The notes below the pieces were generated by a model. That model was not told where the DNA came from. It did no database searches and saw only the letters and a list, made by a program, of their open reading frames with translations. Below are positions 44,585 to 52,599 of a DNA stretch of 64,000 nucleotides, piece after piece. How positions within the stretch are numbered: position 1 is the stretch's first letter; every line of letters begins with the position of its first letter. The translations under genes were made by a program, and so were the position numbers. Source of the DNA: Candidatus Aenigmatarchaeota archaeon (GTDB lineage: Archaea > Aenigmatarchaeota > Aenigmatarchaeia > CG10238-14); NCBI GenBank assembly GCA_030018415.1, contig JASEGC010000002.1, forward strand, positions 83,058-147,057, given 5' to 3'.

Positions 44585-45724
44585 ATGAGAATTTTATTCA
44601 TAACCCCTTTCAACTTATTTCCACCCTACTGGGGTGGGGGGGTAAGAACTTATAATTTGATCAAATATCTAGCAAAAAAACATGATATTTATCTTATTTT
44701 TCCCTCGTATGAACAACTCAAAAATAAAGATTCAAAAAGATATAGAAATGAACTGGAAAAATTAAACGTCAAGATTTTCATCATAAAGCCATTAATTAAT
44801 CTACTCAAACGTCCTATAATTGAGCACTTGAACCCATTCTTCTTCTTTAGATGTCTTGATATAATCATCTCAGAAAAAATTGATTTAATTTTATGTGATT
44901 ATCCATGGTCAGGAACTTACGTTTTTGGATTGTATTTTTTAACACGGAAACCGTTCATTCTAATTGAGCATAACATAGAATACTTAGTAAAAAAGCAGAT
45001 TAAAGCTAAGTTTGTTCGGTTAATGAAAATAATAGAATTGCTACTTTGTAAACATGCGAAAAAGATTACAGTAGTATGCAACAAAGATAAGCAAAAACTC
45101 TTTGAGCTGGGAATAGATAAGAGAAAAATATTCGTAATAGAAAATGGTTTTGACGAACAAACTTTTTATCCTAGCCAAAAATATAATGAAAAAATTAGGA
45201 AAGAATTGGATATAGGAAAGGATCCATTGATGCTTTTCTGTGGTAAGCTCGATTATCCACCAAATAAGGAAGCAGTCTACATAATCAGATGGGAAATTTT
45301 ACCTAAAGTTTTAGAAAAAATCCCAAATTCAAAATTTTTAGTTGTGGGAGGAGGTTATGAATTTGAAATAAAACATGATTCATTGATCTTTACAGGTATT
45401 GTAGATAATATAGAGCGATACATAAATGCTTCTGATGTTGTTATTAATCCGTTGCTGAAAGGTGGAGGAACGAGAATAAAAGTTTTAGAAGCAATTGCTT
45501 GCGGTAAAACTGTGATCAGCACAAAAAAGGGAGTTGAAGGTCTAACAAATAAGTTAACTCGTCCTTTCTTGAAACTGGCTGACGACTGGGATGATTTTTC
45601 AAATCTGATTGTCGAGTCTATCAAAAGCTCTAGCCATAGAAAGGTTCCTAAAGAATTTGTTAAAAAATATTCATGGCAAAACACCTACAGAAAAATGGAT
45701 GAGATTTTAAAACAATCGATTTAA
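44585..45724 (+). CDS. Glycosyltransferase family 4
   Basis: A 379-residue GT-B enzyme. The N-terminus FITPFNLFPPYWGGGVRTYNLIKYLAKKH holds the glycine loop, IEHNIEYLVKKQI is the acceptor-domain segment, and the donor domain has IENGFDEQTFYP, LMLFCGKLDYPPNKEAV and GGGTRIKVLEAIACGKTVIS (EX7E-type). An AT-rich stretch upstream (44541-44580) probably carries the promoter. It overlaps the convergent PIN-domain gene by 4 bases. It is a distant paralog of 36956-38140. Confidence 0.9.
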   Translation: MRILFITPFNLFPPYWGGGVRTYNLIKYLAKKHDIYLIFPSYEQLKNKDSKRYRNELEKLNVKIFIIKPLINLLKRPIIEHLNPFFFFRCLDIIISEKIDLILCDYPWSGTYVFGLYFLTRKPFILIEHNIEYLVKKQIKAKFVRLMKIIELLLCKHAKKITVVCNKDKQKLFELGIDKRKIFVIENGFDEQTFYPSQKYNEKIRKELDIGKDPLMLFCGKLDYPPNKEAVYIIRWEILPKVLEKIPNSKFLVVGGGYEFEIKHDSLIFTGIVDNIERYINASDVVINPLLKGGGTRIKVLEAIACGKTVISTKKGVEGLTNKLTRPFLKLADDWDDFSNLIVESIKSSSHRKVPKEFVKKYSWQNTYRKMDEILKQSI

Positions 45725-46140
45725 AAATTTCTAGCAAATTCAGAAATAGTCAAAGTTTTTATCTCTTTTACCCTTTTAAAATTAGGATCTTCTGTAACTA
45801 TTGTTGAAACATTATTTTCCAACATCGAAGAGACGTGTATAGAATCTCTGAGCATCAATTCATATTTTTCCATAAAATTGAAAGCTTCTTTCAAAGTTTC
45901 GGGTGTGACCTCAACTATTTCTAAATTGGGTAGTTCAAACATTGCTTTTCCGACTTTAATAGCCAAAGGATAGTCAATTTCTTTCTTTATTTTCCAAACA
46001 ACCTCATCAACTGCAAGAATGTTAGTTATGGCCTTAAATTTGCCCTCTTCCATAGCCTTGAGAATGAGCCTTGCGGAAATTCCCTCCTTTTCTGGGCTTA
46101 TTTGCGCAAAAATAAAGACATTAGCGTCTAGGTAAAGCAC
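45721..46140 (-). CDS. vapC: PIN-domain ribonuclease, VapC-type toxin
   Basis: A 139-residue PIN protein. The acidic residues expected for metal binding are D5 (YLDANVFI), D45/E46 (AVDEVVWK), D99 (LRDSIHVS) and D118 (TEDPNF). It overlaps the AbrB-type gene upstream by 20 bases, the standard antitoxin-toxin order. VapC toxins cut tRNA or rRNA in growth control; the target here is unknown. Transcription is from the antitoxin promoter. Confidence 0.87.
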   Translation of the reverse strand: MLYLDANVFIFAQISPEKEGISARLILKAMEEGKFKAITNILAVDEVVWKIKKEIDYPLAIKVGKAMFELPNLEIVEVTPETLKEAFNFMEKYELMLRDSIHVSSMLENNVSTIVTEDPNFKRVKEIKTLTISEFARNF

Positions 46141-46405
46141 GATTTATCCTTCTCCATTTTTCTTCTACTTCTTCTTCGTACCACTTATCAAAATCTTTCA
46201 TTTTCATCTTTTTTCTCTTTTCAACAGGAATTATACTCAAAAATTGTTTTAAACTCCCTGTTTTTGGTTTTATAACAACTTTCTCGTCTTCTATGCTCAC
46301 GTACACACTTGTTTCTGGTCTAATTCCTAAAAGTTTTCTGATTTCTTTTGGGATCACAACTTGGCCTTTTGGTCCTACCTTTCTTTCAAATTCAATTCTT
46401 ACCAT
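46121..46405 (-). CDS. vapB: AbrB/MazE-type antitoxin
   Basis: A 94-residue protein. The N-terminal swapped-hairpin domain is clear: VGPKGQVVIPKEIRKLLGIRPETSVYVSIEDEKVVIKP. The C-terminal half (FDKWYEEEVEEKWRRIN) would neutralise the PIN toxin. It is first in the operon and overlaps the toxin gene. An AT-rich stretch before the start (about 46406-46440) suits an autoregulated promoter; AbrB-type antitoxins usually repress their own operon. Confidence 0.88.
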   Translation of the reverse strand: MVRIEFERKVGPKGQVVIPKEIRKLLGIRPETSVYVSIEDEKVVIKPKTGSLKQFLSIIPVEKRKKMKMKDFDKWYEEEVEEKWRRINRALPRR

Positions 46406-46515
46406 AAGTAGAATTAAGTTATACTAATATTTATACTTTCCTATTAAATTATCTTAATGAAAATTAAAACTCAACTTTATTATTGTAAGAACCCAAGATG
46501 TAATGGGAAAATAAA

Positions 46516-47535
46516 ATGATGAGTATCAAAAAAAGAATTGCTTTAATATTAATCGCCATTTTATTAATCTATGTTCTTTACCTCCTAATTTCTTTACCAT
46601 CAGCAGAAAGCATAATCTTTAAAGGTTTTGGATGGTATGGATACTTAGCAGATGATGAAGTAAACGAAGAAGTTTTAGAAAGAATCAAAGTATTAGGGGG
46701 GAATTCCGTTAACATAAATGTATATTATGAATATAATCCTGAAAATGAAAGCTTTATTTTATTATCGAACCTCACAAAAATAGAAGAAAAAATAAACCTT
46801 ATTCATAAACATGATTTGATCGTTTTTCTCTCGCCTTTTGTAAACTTAGTTGGAGGGAACTACACAGGAGGTTCTATCGATGAACCAGAACCGTTTCTCA
46901 AAAAAGCAAAAAACATCTCAATAGATCTTGCACGATTTGCTCAGAAGAATAACGTTCAGATTTATGCTCTATGGAATGAATTGGGGTTATCTATTCACAA
47001 AGTGCAAAATCATATCAATCTCACGAATCAATGGTTACAAGACGTGAGAAGGGAAGTAAAAAAAGTATACAACGGAAGCATAACCACAAAAGAAGGAGTT
47101 CAACTTGGTTTTTACAATTATAATTTCTCTGGGTTTGATTATATCGGTGTGACATACTATCCTTTCACAACTTCCTTTGCTGTACATCCTGGTACTGGTC
47201 AGAGACTTGGTGGAGTAGAAAATCTGGAAGAATACGAGGATGTCGTTAAAGAAGAAATCAAGAAATTAAATACACTCAAACAAAAGTTTCGCTCCAGAGG
47301 CATAATCCTTGGAGAAATTGGAATCGATGTGGTTGGAGGTAAATTCATCGAGAATGATGAAGAAAGTAAGAAAATAAGAACATCAGCTTATGAGATAGTT
47401 CTGAGGAATGGAAAGGGCAAAATAGATGGTTTTTTCTTCAGCAAATTTGGATATGAAGACGGAGGAAGTGAAGAATTGGATGAAGTGCTAAAGTATTATT
47501 TCAGAGAAAAAGTGAAAATCACAACCCCAACATAG
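46516..47535 (+). CDS. Membrane-anchored glycoside-hydrolase-like TIM-barrel protein
   Basis: A 339-residue protein with an N-terminal membrane anchor (residues 8-26). The rest reads as a (beta/alpha)8 glycosidase of the GH5/GH113-like type: GFGWYGYLADDEVNEEVLERIKVLGGNSVNIN, the acid/base Glu in YALWNELG (E155), YIGVTYYPF and a nucleophile-like Glu in ILGEIGID near residue 267. It probably trims or rearranges surface glycan outside the cell. It may start at the first or second of two Met codons. Its 3' end overlaps a convergent small gene by 40 bases. Confidence 0.75.
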   Translation: MMSIKKRIALILIAILLIYVLYLLISLPSAESIIFKGFGWYGYLADDEVNEEVLERIKVLGGNSVNINVYYEYNPENESFILLSNLTKIEEKINLIHKHDLIVFLSPFVNLVGGNYTGGSIDEPEPFLKKAKNISIDLARFAQKNNVQIYALWNELGLSIHKVQNHINLTNQWLQDVRREVKKVYNGSITTKEGVQLGFYNYNFSGFDYIGVTYYPFTTSFAVHPGTGQRLGGVENLEEYEDVVKEEIKKLNTLKQKFRSRGIILGEIGIDVVGGKFIENDEESKKIRTSAYEIVLRNGKGKIDGFFFSKFGYEDGGSEELDEVLKYYFREKVKITTPT

Positions 47536-47732
47536 AAAATGCCACTTCCGAATATTATCATGTATTTTCCCAATGTTCTGTTCAAACCAGATCCCATAAC
47601 ATAGACTCCAGCCGAAAGCAGAAGAACTCCAAAGATCATGGAATAGAATAAGATATTCTCTGAATTGAGTTTTTTAATTCTATCGATCAAGTCAATCTTT
47701 TTGATCCAAGTCTCTATCAAGATTTTTACCAT
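47496..47732 (-). CDS. Small protein with two membrane segments
   Basis: A 78-residue protein. Two hydrophobic helices (ILFYSMIFGVLLLSAGVYVMG and YMIIFGSGIFYVGVVIFTF) are joined by a short loop with a GSGLNRTLGK sequence. The N-terminus is basic (IKKIDLIDRIKKL). I do not recognise the family. The 40-base overlap with the convergent glycosidase-like gene lowers confidence, but the clean two-helix pattern supports it. Confidence 0.5.
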   Translation of the reverse strand: MVKILIETWIKKIDLIDRIKKLNSENILFYSMIFGVLLLSAGVYVMGSGLNRTLGKYMIIFGSGIFYVGVVIFTFSLK

Positions 47733-47939
47733 GTTTCACCAGAATGTACTTTAAAAACTTAGGGACCTTGCGATAGATTGTTATTTTTTTATTCATTATC
47801 CTACCTAAACTTATAATTCATTTATGAGTGATTCTTATCAAAATTAAATCATTCTAAACAATATAAAGCTTTCTTGGGTACTTCAAAACATTTTACTTTT
47901 CGAATTTTAACTATAATATTTATGACTCGAATATTTTTG

Positions 47940-48836
47940 TTAAGCCAGTTTTTTTGTTGAACCTATCCTTTCCCATATGTAATCATTCCTTTTTCTTATG
48001 TAGAAATCATAAGCTGCTGAAAGTCTTATGATAACTTCTAAGATTATCAAGGGGGTTAGTGTTAACAATTTTTTTGGATTTTCGATTATTTCATCGATTA
48101 AAACTCTAGCAAGCCTTAAAATGTTCATGGAAGGGACGATGTAATTTTGATTTTTTTTGATCCATAGATGTCCAATAGAAATTCTTTTTCTTTGTTTTAT
48201 TAACTCTGAAATCTTCTCAGGACCTTTGTTGCAAACAACAGCATCAGGAACATAAACAGCTTCGTAACCTTTTTGTTGGATTAAAGCAGATATACTTTCT
48301 TCATCTGCAGCCGTTTTTTCTGGGATTGTTTGGATTATATTTCTAAAAGCGATTATTTCTCCGACTTTGGGGGGGCATCCAGAAGATACTCGATGATGAA
48401 GATGCCACAGCGAGCTGTTTATCAAAGTTGTAAATTTTCTAGAATTGTTCAGTGGAATGGGTCTTCCAGCAGTCAAGCCAGTTTTTTCGTTTCTAAACGG
48501 CTTAAGCAAGTTATTTATTGTATAATCGTCTACAGGGAGTGTATCAGCACTTTGAATTATAACAATGTCAGTACTAGCATTTTTCAAGAAAAAGTTAATT
48601 GCTGGGGCTTTTCCATCTCTTGTAGGTTGAACTAAAAGTCTGACTTTGCTCTCGTCGAATTCTTTAACTATTTTTTCTGTTCCATCTGTGCAACCAGAAG
48701 CAATGACAACTATCTCTTTCAGTATAAAATCATCAATTTTTTGTTTTAATAAACGGTTTAGGAGTTCTCTTATATTCTCCTTTTCGTTGTAGGCAGGGAT
48801 CAATAAAGAGACTGTGTAAGTTTCAGAATTTTTCAT
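47940..48836 (-). CDS. Glycosyltransferase family 2
   Basis: A 298-residue GT2 enzyme. VSLLIPAYNEKENIRELLNRLL opens the GT-A fold, IVVIASGCTDGTEKIV and LVQPTRDGKAPAINFFL follow, and IIQSADTLPVDDYTI holds the metal-binding acid. The later AADEESISALIQQKGYEAVYVPDA is the acceptor/general-base block. The C-terminal hydrophobic stretch (LTLTPLIILEVIIRLSAAYDF) may attach it to the membrane. About 100 bases of AT-rich sequence to the neighbour on each side suggest it is transcribed alone. Confidence 0.9.
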   Translation of the reverse strand: MKNSETYTVSLLIPAYNEKENIRELLNRLLKQKIDDFILKEIVVIASGCTDGTEKIVKEFDESKVRLLVQPTRDGKAPAINFFLKNASTDIVIIQSADTLPVDDYTINNLLKPFRNEKTGLTAGRPIPLNNSRKFTTLINSSLWHLHHRVSSGCPPKVGEIIAFRNIIQTIPEKTAADEESISALIQQKGYEAVYVPDAVVCNKGPEKISELIKQRKRISIGHLWIKKNQNYIVPSMNILRLARVLIDEIIENPKKLLTLTPLIILEVIIRLSAAYDFYIRKRNDYIWERIGSTKKLA

Positions 48837-48938
48837 GGTTACATTTAGCTAAATGCTCTTTAATAATTAAATCTTTTTACTGATTTATTTCCTATCTTCG
48901 TTTTGCTAAGAAATTCGTCCCTGAATTCTCTAAGGCAA

Positions 48939-48982
48939 TCAATCTTAATTTCCACCTTTTTTGTGTTTACCAATAAGATTGA
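48939..48982. other. Inverted repeat in the gap before the ATPase gene
   Basis: TCAATCTTA (48939-48947) and TAAGATTGA (48974-48982) are perfect 9-base inverted copies, 26 bases apart, with a further CAATC copy on each side. They lie in the 250-base gap between the divergent GT2 and ATPase genes. An operator for either is possible; nothing else was recognised in this gap. Confidence 0.3.
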
Positions 48983-49086
48983 AATCAATCATCCTCTGAA
49001 TTTATAGAAATAATTTCATCAGTCAAATTTTTAAAATTTAACCGATCATAAAGTATTTAAAATCGTAAAATCAACTTAACAATATT

Positions 49087-50394
49087 ATGAAAAACCATAA
49101 AGAAAGATTAAGAATTGCGATAGAAGAGTACTGGAGAAAGAGTTTACCGCCAATGAAAGAAAGAGAAATAAACATCAGTACAGAAGGTGATTTTATAGTT
49201 GATATTATAGGACCTAGAAGAGCAGGAAAAACTTTTTTGATGTTTCTAACAATCCAAAACCTCCTGAAAAAAATGGAAAAGAAACAAACAATTTACATAA
49301 ATTTTGAGAGTAGAAAGTTACTCCCATTGGTCCCAGAATACTTCAATGATTTGATTGAAATTATCTATGAAGAGGATTTGCTGAAAAACAAGGTATACAT
49401 ATTCCTGGACGAAATTCAAAGGATGAAAGAATGGGAAAAATACTTGAGGAGTATCTACGACGAATTCAAGGGAAAAATAAAAATTTTCATCTCTGGTTCA
49501 ACATCAAAATTAACCAAGTCCAAACTAAGCTATTTACTTTCCGGCCGGCATACTACCACTTCTCTCCTTCCTTTGTCTTTTAGGGAATTTCTAATGTTCA
49601 AAGATTTTAAATTCGGTAAAGTAATAATCGAAGAAGAGAAGGCAAAAATTGAAAAATATCTTAAAGAATATTTAGAATTTGGCGGCTTTCCAGAGGTTGT
49701 TATCAACGAAAACAAAGAACAATATCTGGATAATTTGTTTTTGGACATTATTCGAAGAGATGTCGCACCCAAAGTTAAAAATGTGGGTATTTTGGAGGAA
49801 TTTGCATATTTTCTTTGCACAAATTCTGCAAAGCTGACGAGTTTTTCGAACCTCAAGAGGTTGTTCGGAGCAAGAGGAATCAAAATTTCAGTTCCCACGA
49901 TTGAAAACTATTTCTATCTCCTGAAAGATGTCTTTCTCTTCTTTGACTCTTTAGTTTTTTCTTATAAAATTAAAGACCAACTACAACATCCTAAAAAGAT
50001 TTTCTGCATCGACACCGGATTCGTAAATTATTTTGGTTTTAAATTCTCCGAAGATTTAGGAAGAATGATCGAAAACTTGGTTGCTGTAGAATTAGTCAGA
50101 AGATATAAAAAACCTGAAATATTCTACTGGAAAGACTATCAGCAAAACGAAGTAGATTTTGTTCTAAAAGAAGGTCTGAATGTTAAACAATTGATTCAAG
50201 TAACCTATGCTTCTGCTAAGGATGAGATCGAAAAAAGAGAAATAAAGGCTTTGGTAAAAGCAAGCAATGAATTGAAGTGTAAAGATTTATTGGCAATAAC
50301 TTGGGACTGTGAAGATGAAATAAAGGTCAAGAAAAAAACTGTTAAGTTGAGACCTTTATGGAAATGGCTTTTATTTGAGCTTCCTAATAGGTAA
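49087..50394 (+). CDS. AAA-type ATPase with DUF4143 domain
   Basis: A 435-residue protein. Walker A is GPRRAGKT at residues 42-49, Walker B is YIFLDEIQ near 102-108, and the sensor strand is IFISGSTSKL. After the ATPase domain come the winged-helix-like part and the DUF4143 C-terminus with KPEIFYWKDYQQNEVDFVLKEG, resembling a nuclease-like core. Such proteins are abundant in archaea and have no well-established function; links to mobile or toxin-antitoxin regions are common. A TATA-like stretch lies about 30 bases upstream. Confidence 0.88.
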   Translation: MKNHKERLRIAIEEYWRKSLPPMKEREINISTEGDFIVDIIGPRRAGKTFLMFLTIQNLLKKMEKKQTIYINFESRKLLPLVPEYFNDLIEIIYEEDLLKNKVYIFLDEIQRMKEWEKYLRSIYDEFKGKIKIFISGSTSKLTKSKLSYLLSGRHTTTSLLPLSFREFLMFKDFKFGKVIIEEEKAKIEKYLKEYLEFGGFPEVVINENKEQYLDNLFLDIIRRDVAPKVKNVGILEEFAYFLCTNSAKLTSFSNLKRLFGARGIKISVPTIENYFYLLKDVFLFFDSLVFSYKIKDQLQHPKKIFCIDTGFVNYFGFKFSEDLGRMIENLVAVELVRRYKKPEIFYWKDYQQNEVDFVLKEGLNVKQLIQVTYASAKDEIEKREIKALVKASNELKCKDLLAITWDCEDEIKVKKKTVKLRPLWKWLLFELPNR

Positions 50395-50494
50395 TAGAAC
50401 GCTTTTGTAATTTTCAGTTTAAATATTTAACATATTTCTGGAAAAATGTTAAATAGAGACAAGTTATAATAAATTTTGCCTTTTTATATCCAAA

Positions 50495-51256
50495 TTAACC
50501 GATTCTTGATAGGAAAAGCAAAATGAAATAAATAACCCCGACAATCAAACCAAACAATTTGTATTCTTTCCTTAATCTCCGGTCAATTTTTTTCTTGTGA
50601 ATCTTGTACGTAAAAAATAACACGAAGAAAAGAGTAGCAAGGACGAAAATGAAACCAACAAATTCAAGATAGAAAAGATAAAAACTGAGCAAAAAAGCAA
50701 TCAATAAAAAAGTATAACATGTTGTCTTTATTTTATCCTCGCCTAGAAAAACTGCAGTGGTAATGATTCTATTCTTCCTGTCTTCTTTGAGATCGACGAT
50801 TTCGTGAATGAATTGAGCAACCATGTTAAAACAAAAGAACAATAAGAAGAAAATGAACCCTCTGAAATCAAGACTTTTAACGCTGTAGCCAAGTAGGAAT
50901 AATACCGAAAAACCAATGCCGTTGCAAAAAGAAGAAAGAAAAGGTTTAGCCTTCAGTCTAATGGGCTTCGCGGAATAGATTGTCACAATGAACAAAAAGA
51001 TTAGAGCAAGTAAAATTTGTGTTTGATTGAGAAAGGGAATGATAAGAATGGATAAGACTAACGGAAGAACGAAATAGGCTTTTTTTCTTTTATCCCAAAA
51101 ATCGTTGAAAGAATAAGCATAAGCAAGCATGAAAGAGCCTGCAAGCAAAAGTATCAGAAGCGTTAGACTGAAAGAGTAATTCATGAAAAACCCGAGCAAA
51201 ATGAACCCGAGGTAATAATACCAAGCCTTAACTTTATAAACTTCGTTGATCTTCAT
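50495..51256 (-). CDS. UbiA-family prenyltransferase
   Basis: A 253-residue polytopic membrane protein. The first Asp-rich motif is YSFNDFWDKRKK (N51-D52-x2-D55) and the second is HEIVDLKEDRKN, each on a helix end as in UbiA enzymes. About eight membrane helices are visible. Archaeal members make the second ether bond of membrane lipids (DGGGP synthase) or prenylate other acceptors; the slightly short first motif makes the assignment to DGGGP synthase uncertain. It is monocistronic, with about 100 bases upstream of the ATPase end. Confidence 0.85.
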   Translation of the reverse strand: MKINEVYKVKAWYYYLGFILLGFFMNYSFSLTLLILLLAGSFMLAYAYSFNDFWDKRKKAYFVLPLVLSILIIPFLNQTQILLALIFLFIVTIYSAKPIRLKAKPFLSSFCNGIGFSVLFLLGYSVKSLDFRGFIFFLLFFCFNMVAQFIHEIVDLKEDRKNRIITTAVFLGEDKIKTTCYTFLLIAFLLSFYLFYLEFVGFIFVLATLFFVLFFTYKIHKKKIDRRLRKEYKLFGLIVGVIYFILLFLSRIG

Positions 51257-51298
51257 ATTTTCTAATACATTTGAAGATGAAGAAACATTAAATTAATA

Positions 51299-51427
51299 AT
51301 GGATAGTGAAAGTAAACAAAAAGAAGATTCGAGAGAGTATCAATTTGATAATATTACCAGCTACTTGATTAAAGCTGGAAAAAAAGTTTTGGTTATAGAC
51401 TTGGGTCTGCAAGGCAATGTTTACTAA
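51299..51427 (+). pseudogene. Fragment of a ParA/MinD-type ATPase
   Basis: A 42-codon frame encodes YLIKAGKKVLVIDLGLQGNV, which matches the strand and loop after the Walker A helix of ParA proteins (usually KVLVIDLDPQGN). The Walker A part and everything downstream are missing, and the key DxDPQ acid and Pro are replaced. It is probably a relic of a partition-type gene, perhaps left by a plasmid or other element. Confidence 0.5.
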
Positions 51428-51464
51428 CAGCGTAAAATAGTAACCTGAATATTTATATCCCAAT

Positions 51465-51775
51465 TTATTCTTCTTCCCACACTTCTGTCCGGATCCATAC
51501 ACCATTTTCTATGATTAGCTTGAATTGAACATAGGAATCGCATTTGTCACATATTGTATGCGCCTCTATCCACCCGTCTTTTATAAAGAATTTCTTGTCT
51601 GGACCCTTTATTTCCAGAGGTTCACCTTGTTTATATAAATATTCAGCGTACATTCTAGAGCTTTCGATTGAAGAATACACTTATTTGGAAAATCAGGGTC
51701 ATCATCTACCATATCTTTCTTACATAGAGGACATACTATTCTTTCTGAAGGAACAAAATTATCATACATGCCCAT
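51465..51775 (-). pseudogene. Small zinc-ribbon-like protein gene with a frameshift
   Basis: From ATG 51775 one frame reads MGMYDNFVPSERIVCPLC, then LQSKALECTL. The family sequence continues in another frame as EYLYKQGEPLEI, then HTICDKCDSYVQFKLIIENG and WEEE, ending at 51465. The joined protein has two CxxC pairs (CPLC and CDKC) and a QSKALEC segment like the fQTK(d/s)Lec motif of small zinc-ribbon proteins found in phages and archaea. The break lies near 51640-51660. The function is unknown. Confidence 0.6.
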
Positions 51776-51918
51776 AGCCTACACCTCATATTATAGATGC
51801 ACATTTTTCCACCTTTTAATTTTTATTTCTTCTCATTATTTTAACTCTATCTCCATATTCAATAATCCTTTCATATGTCGTCAACGAATAATGGATTACT
51901 AGGTGAAACTACAATCAT

Positions 51919-52223
51919 TTGGTGTTGAGAATGAATAAGAAAAAAAATGTTAAAAAATTAGAAAAAAAGATTATTCCAATACTGAAACGACATGGTGTAG
52001 TAAAAGCCGGTATTTTTGGATCTTCTGCTAGAGGAGAGGCTACGAGAAAAAGTGATATAGATATTTTAATCCAGTTTAAAGGAAGAAAAAGCCTACTCGA
52101 TCTAGCAGGATTAGAAATTGAGTTAGAAAAAAACTCAGAAGAAAAGCAGATGTTTTAACTTATAATTCTATCCATCCTCTCTTGAAGGATAGAATATTGA
52201 AAGAAGAGGTCAGAATAATATGA
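51919..52223 (+). pseudogene. mntA: MntA-like minimal nucleotidyltransferase gene with a frameshift
   Basis: The 5' frame (TTG 51919 or ATG 51931) carries IFGSSARGEATRKSDIDILIQF, the GSxxxG...DxD core of minimal nucleotidyltransferases. It stops early, but in the next frame the expected ending ADVLTYNSIHPLLKDRILKEEVRII is complete and stops at 52223 in an ATGA overlap with the HepT-like gene. The break coincides with an A7 run at 52127-52133; one more A restores the frame. MntA antitoxins AMPylate the HepT RNase; this copy cannot do so as read. Confidence 0.82.
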
Positions 52224-52573
52224 AAAAAGATACAAGTGTTTTTATTAAACATATTTTGGAAAGTATTGAAAAAATTGAAGAATTCACAAAGGGAGTTTCT
52301 AAAAAAGATTTTCTTGATTCAGTGCAACTCCAAGATGCTGTCATAAGAAGAATTGAAATAATAGGCGAAGCCACAAAGAATGTACCTAACGGATTAGAAA
52401 AAAACATTCTGAAGTACCTTGGAGTGAAGTAGCCAGAACAAGAGATAAACTCATTCATGGTTATTTTGGCGTTGTCTGGATTTAACTTAGGATATAATCA
52501 AAAAAGATCTACCGATCTAAAAAGGCAAGTTGAAAAAATCTTGAAAGAAATCGAAGATACGAAAGGGTCTTAG
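52220..52573 (+). pseudogene. hepT: HepT-like HEPN ribonuclease gene, multiply broken
   Basis: The 5' frame encodes HILESIEKIEEF and QDAVIRRIEIIGEATKNVP, typical of HepT. The catalytic R-x4-H block ([12 protein letters not shown]) follows only after shifting frame at an A7 run (52398-52404). Further on, DLT-stop-DIIKKDLP has TAG where the family has Trp (TGG), and the final LKRQVEKILKEIEDTKGS lies in yet another frame. Two frame changes plus a stop make sequencing error alone less likely and suggest true inactivation together with its mntA partner. Confidence 0.8.
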
Positions 52574-52599
52574 TTATTTACACCATATGAAAATGTACT

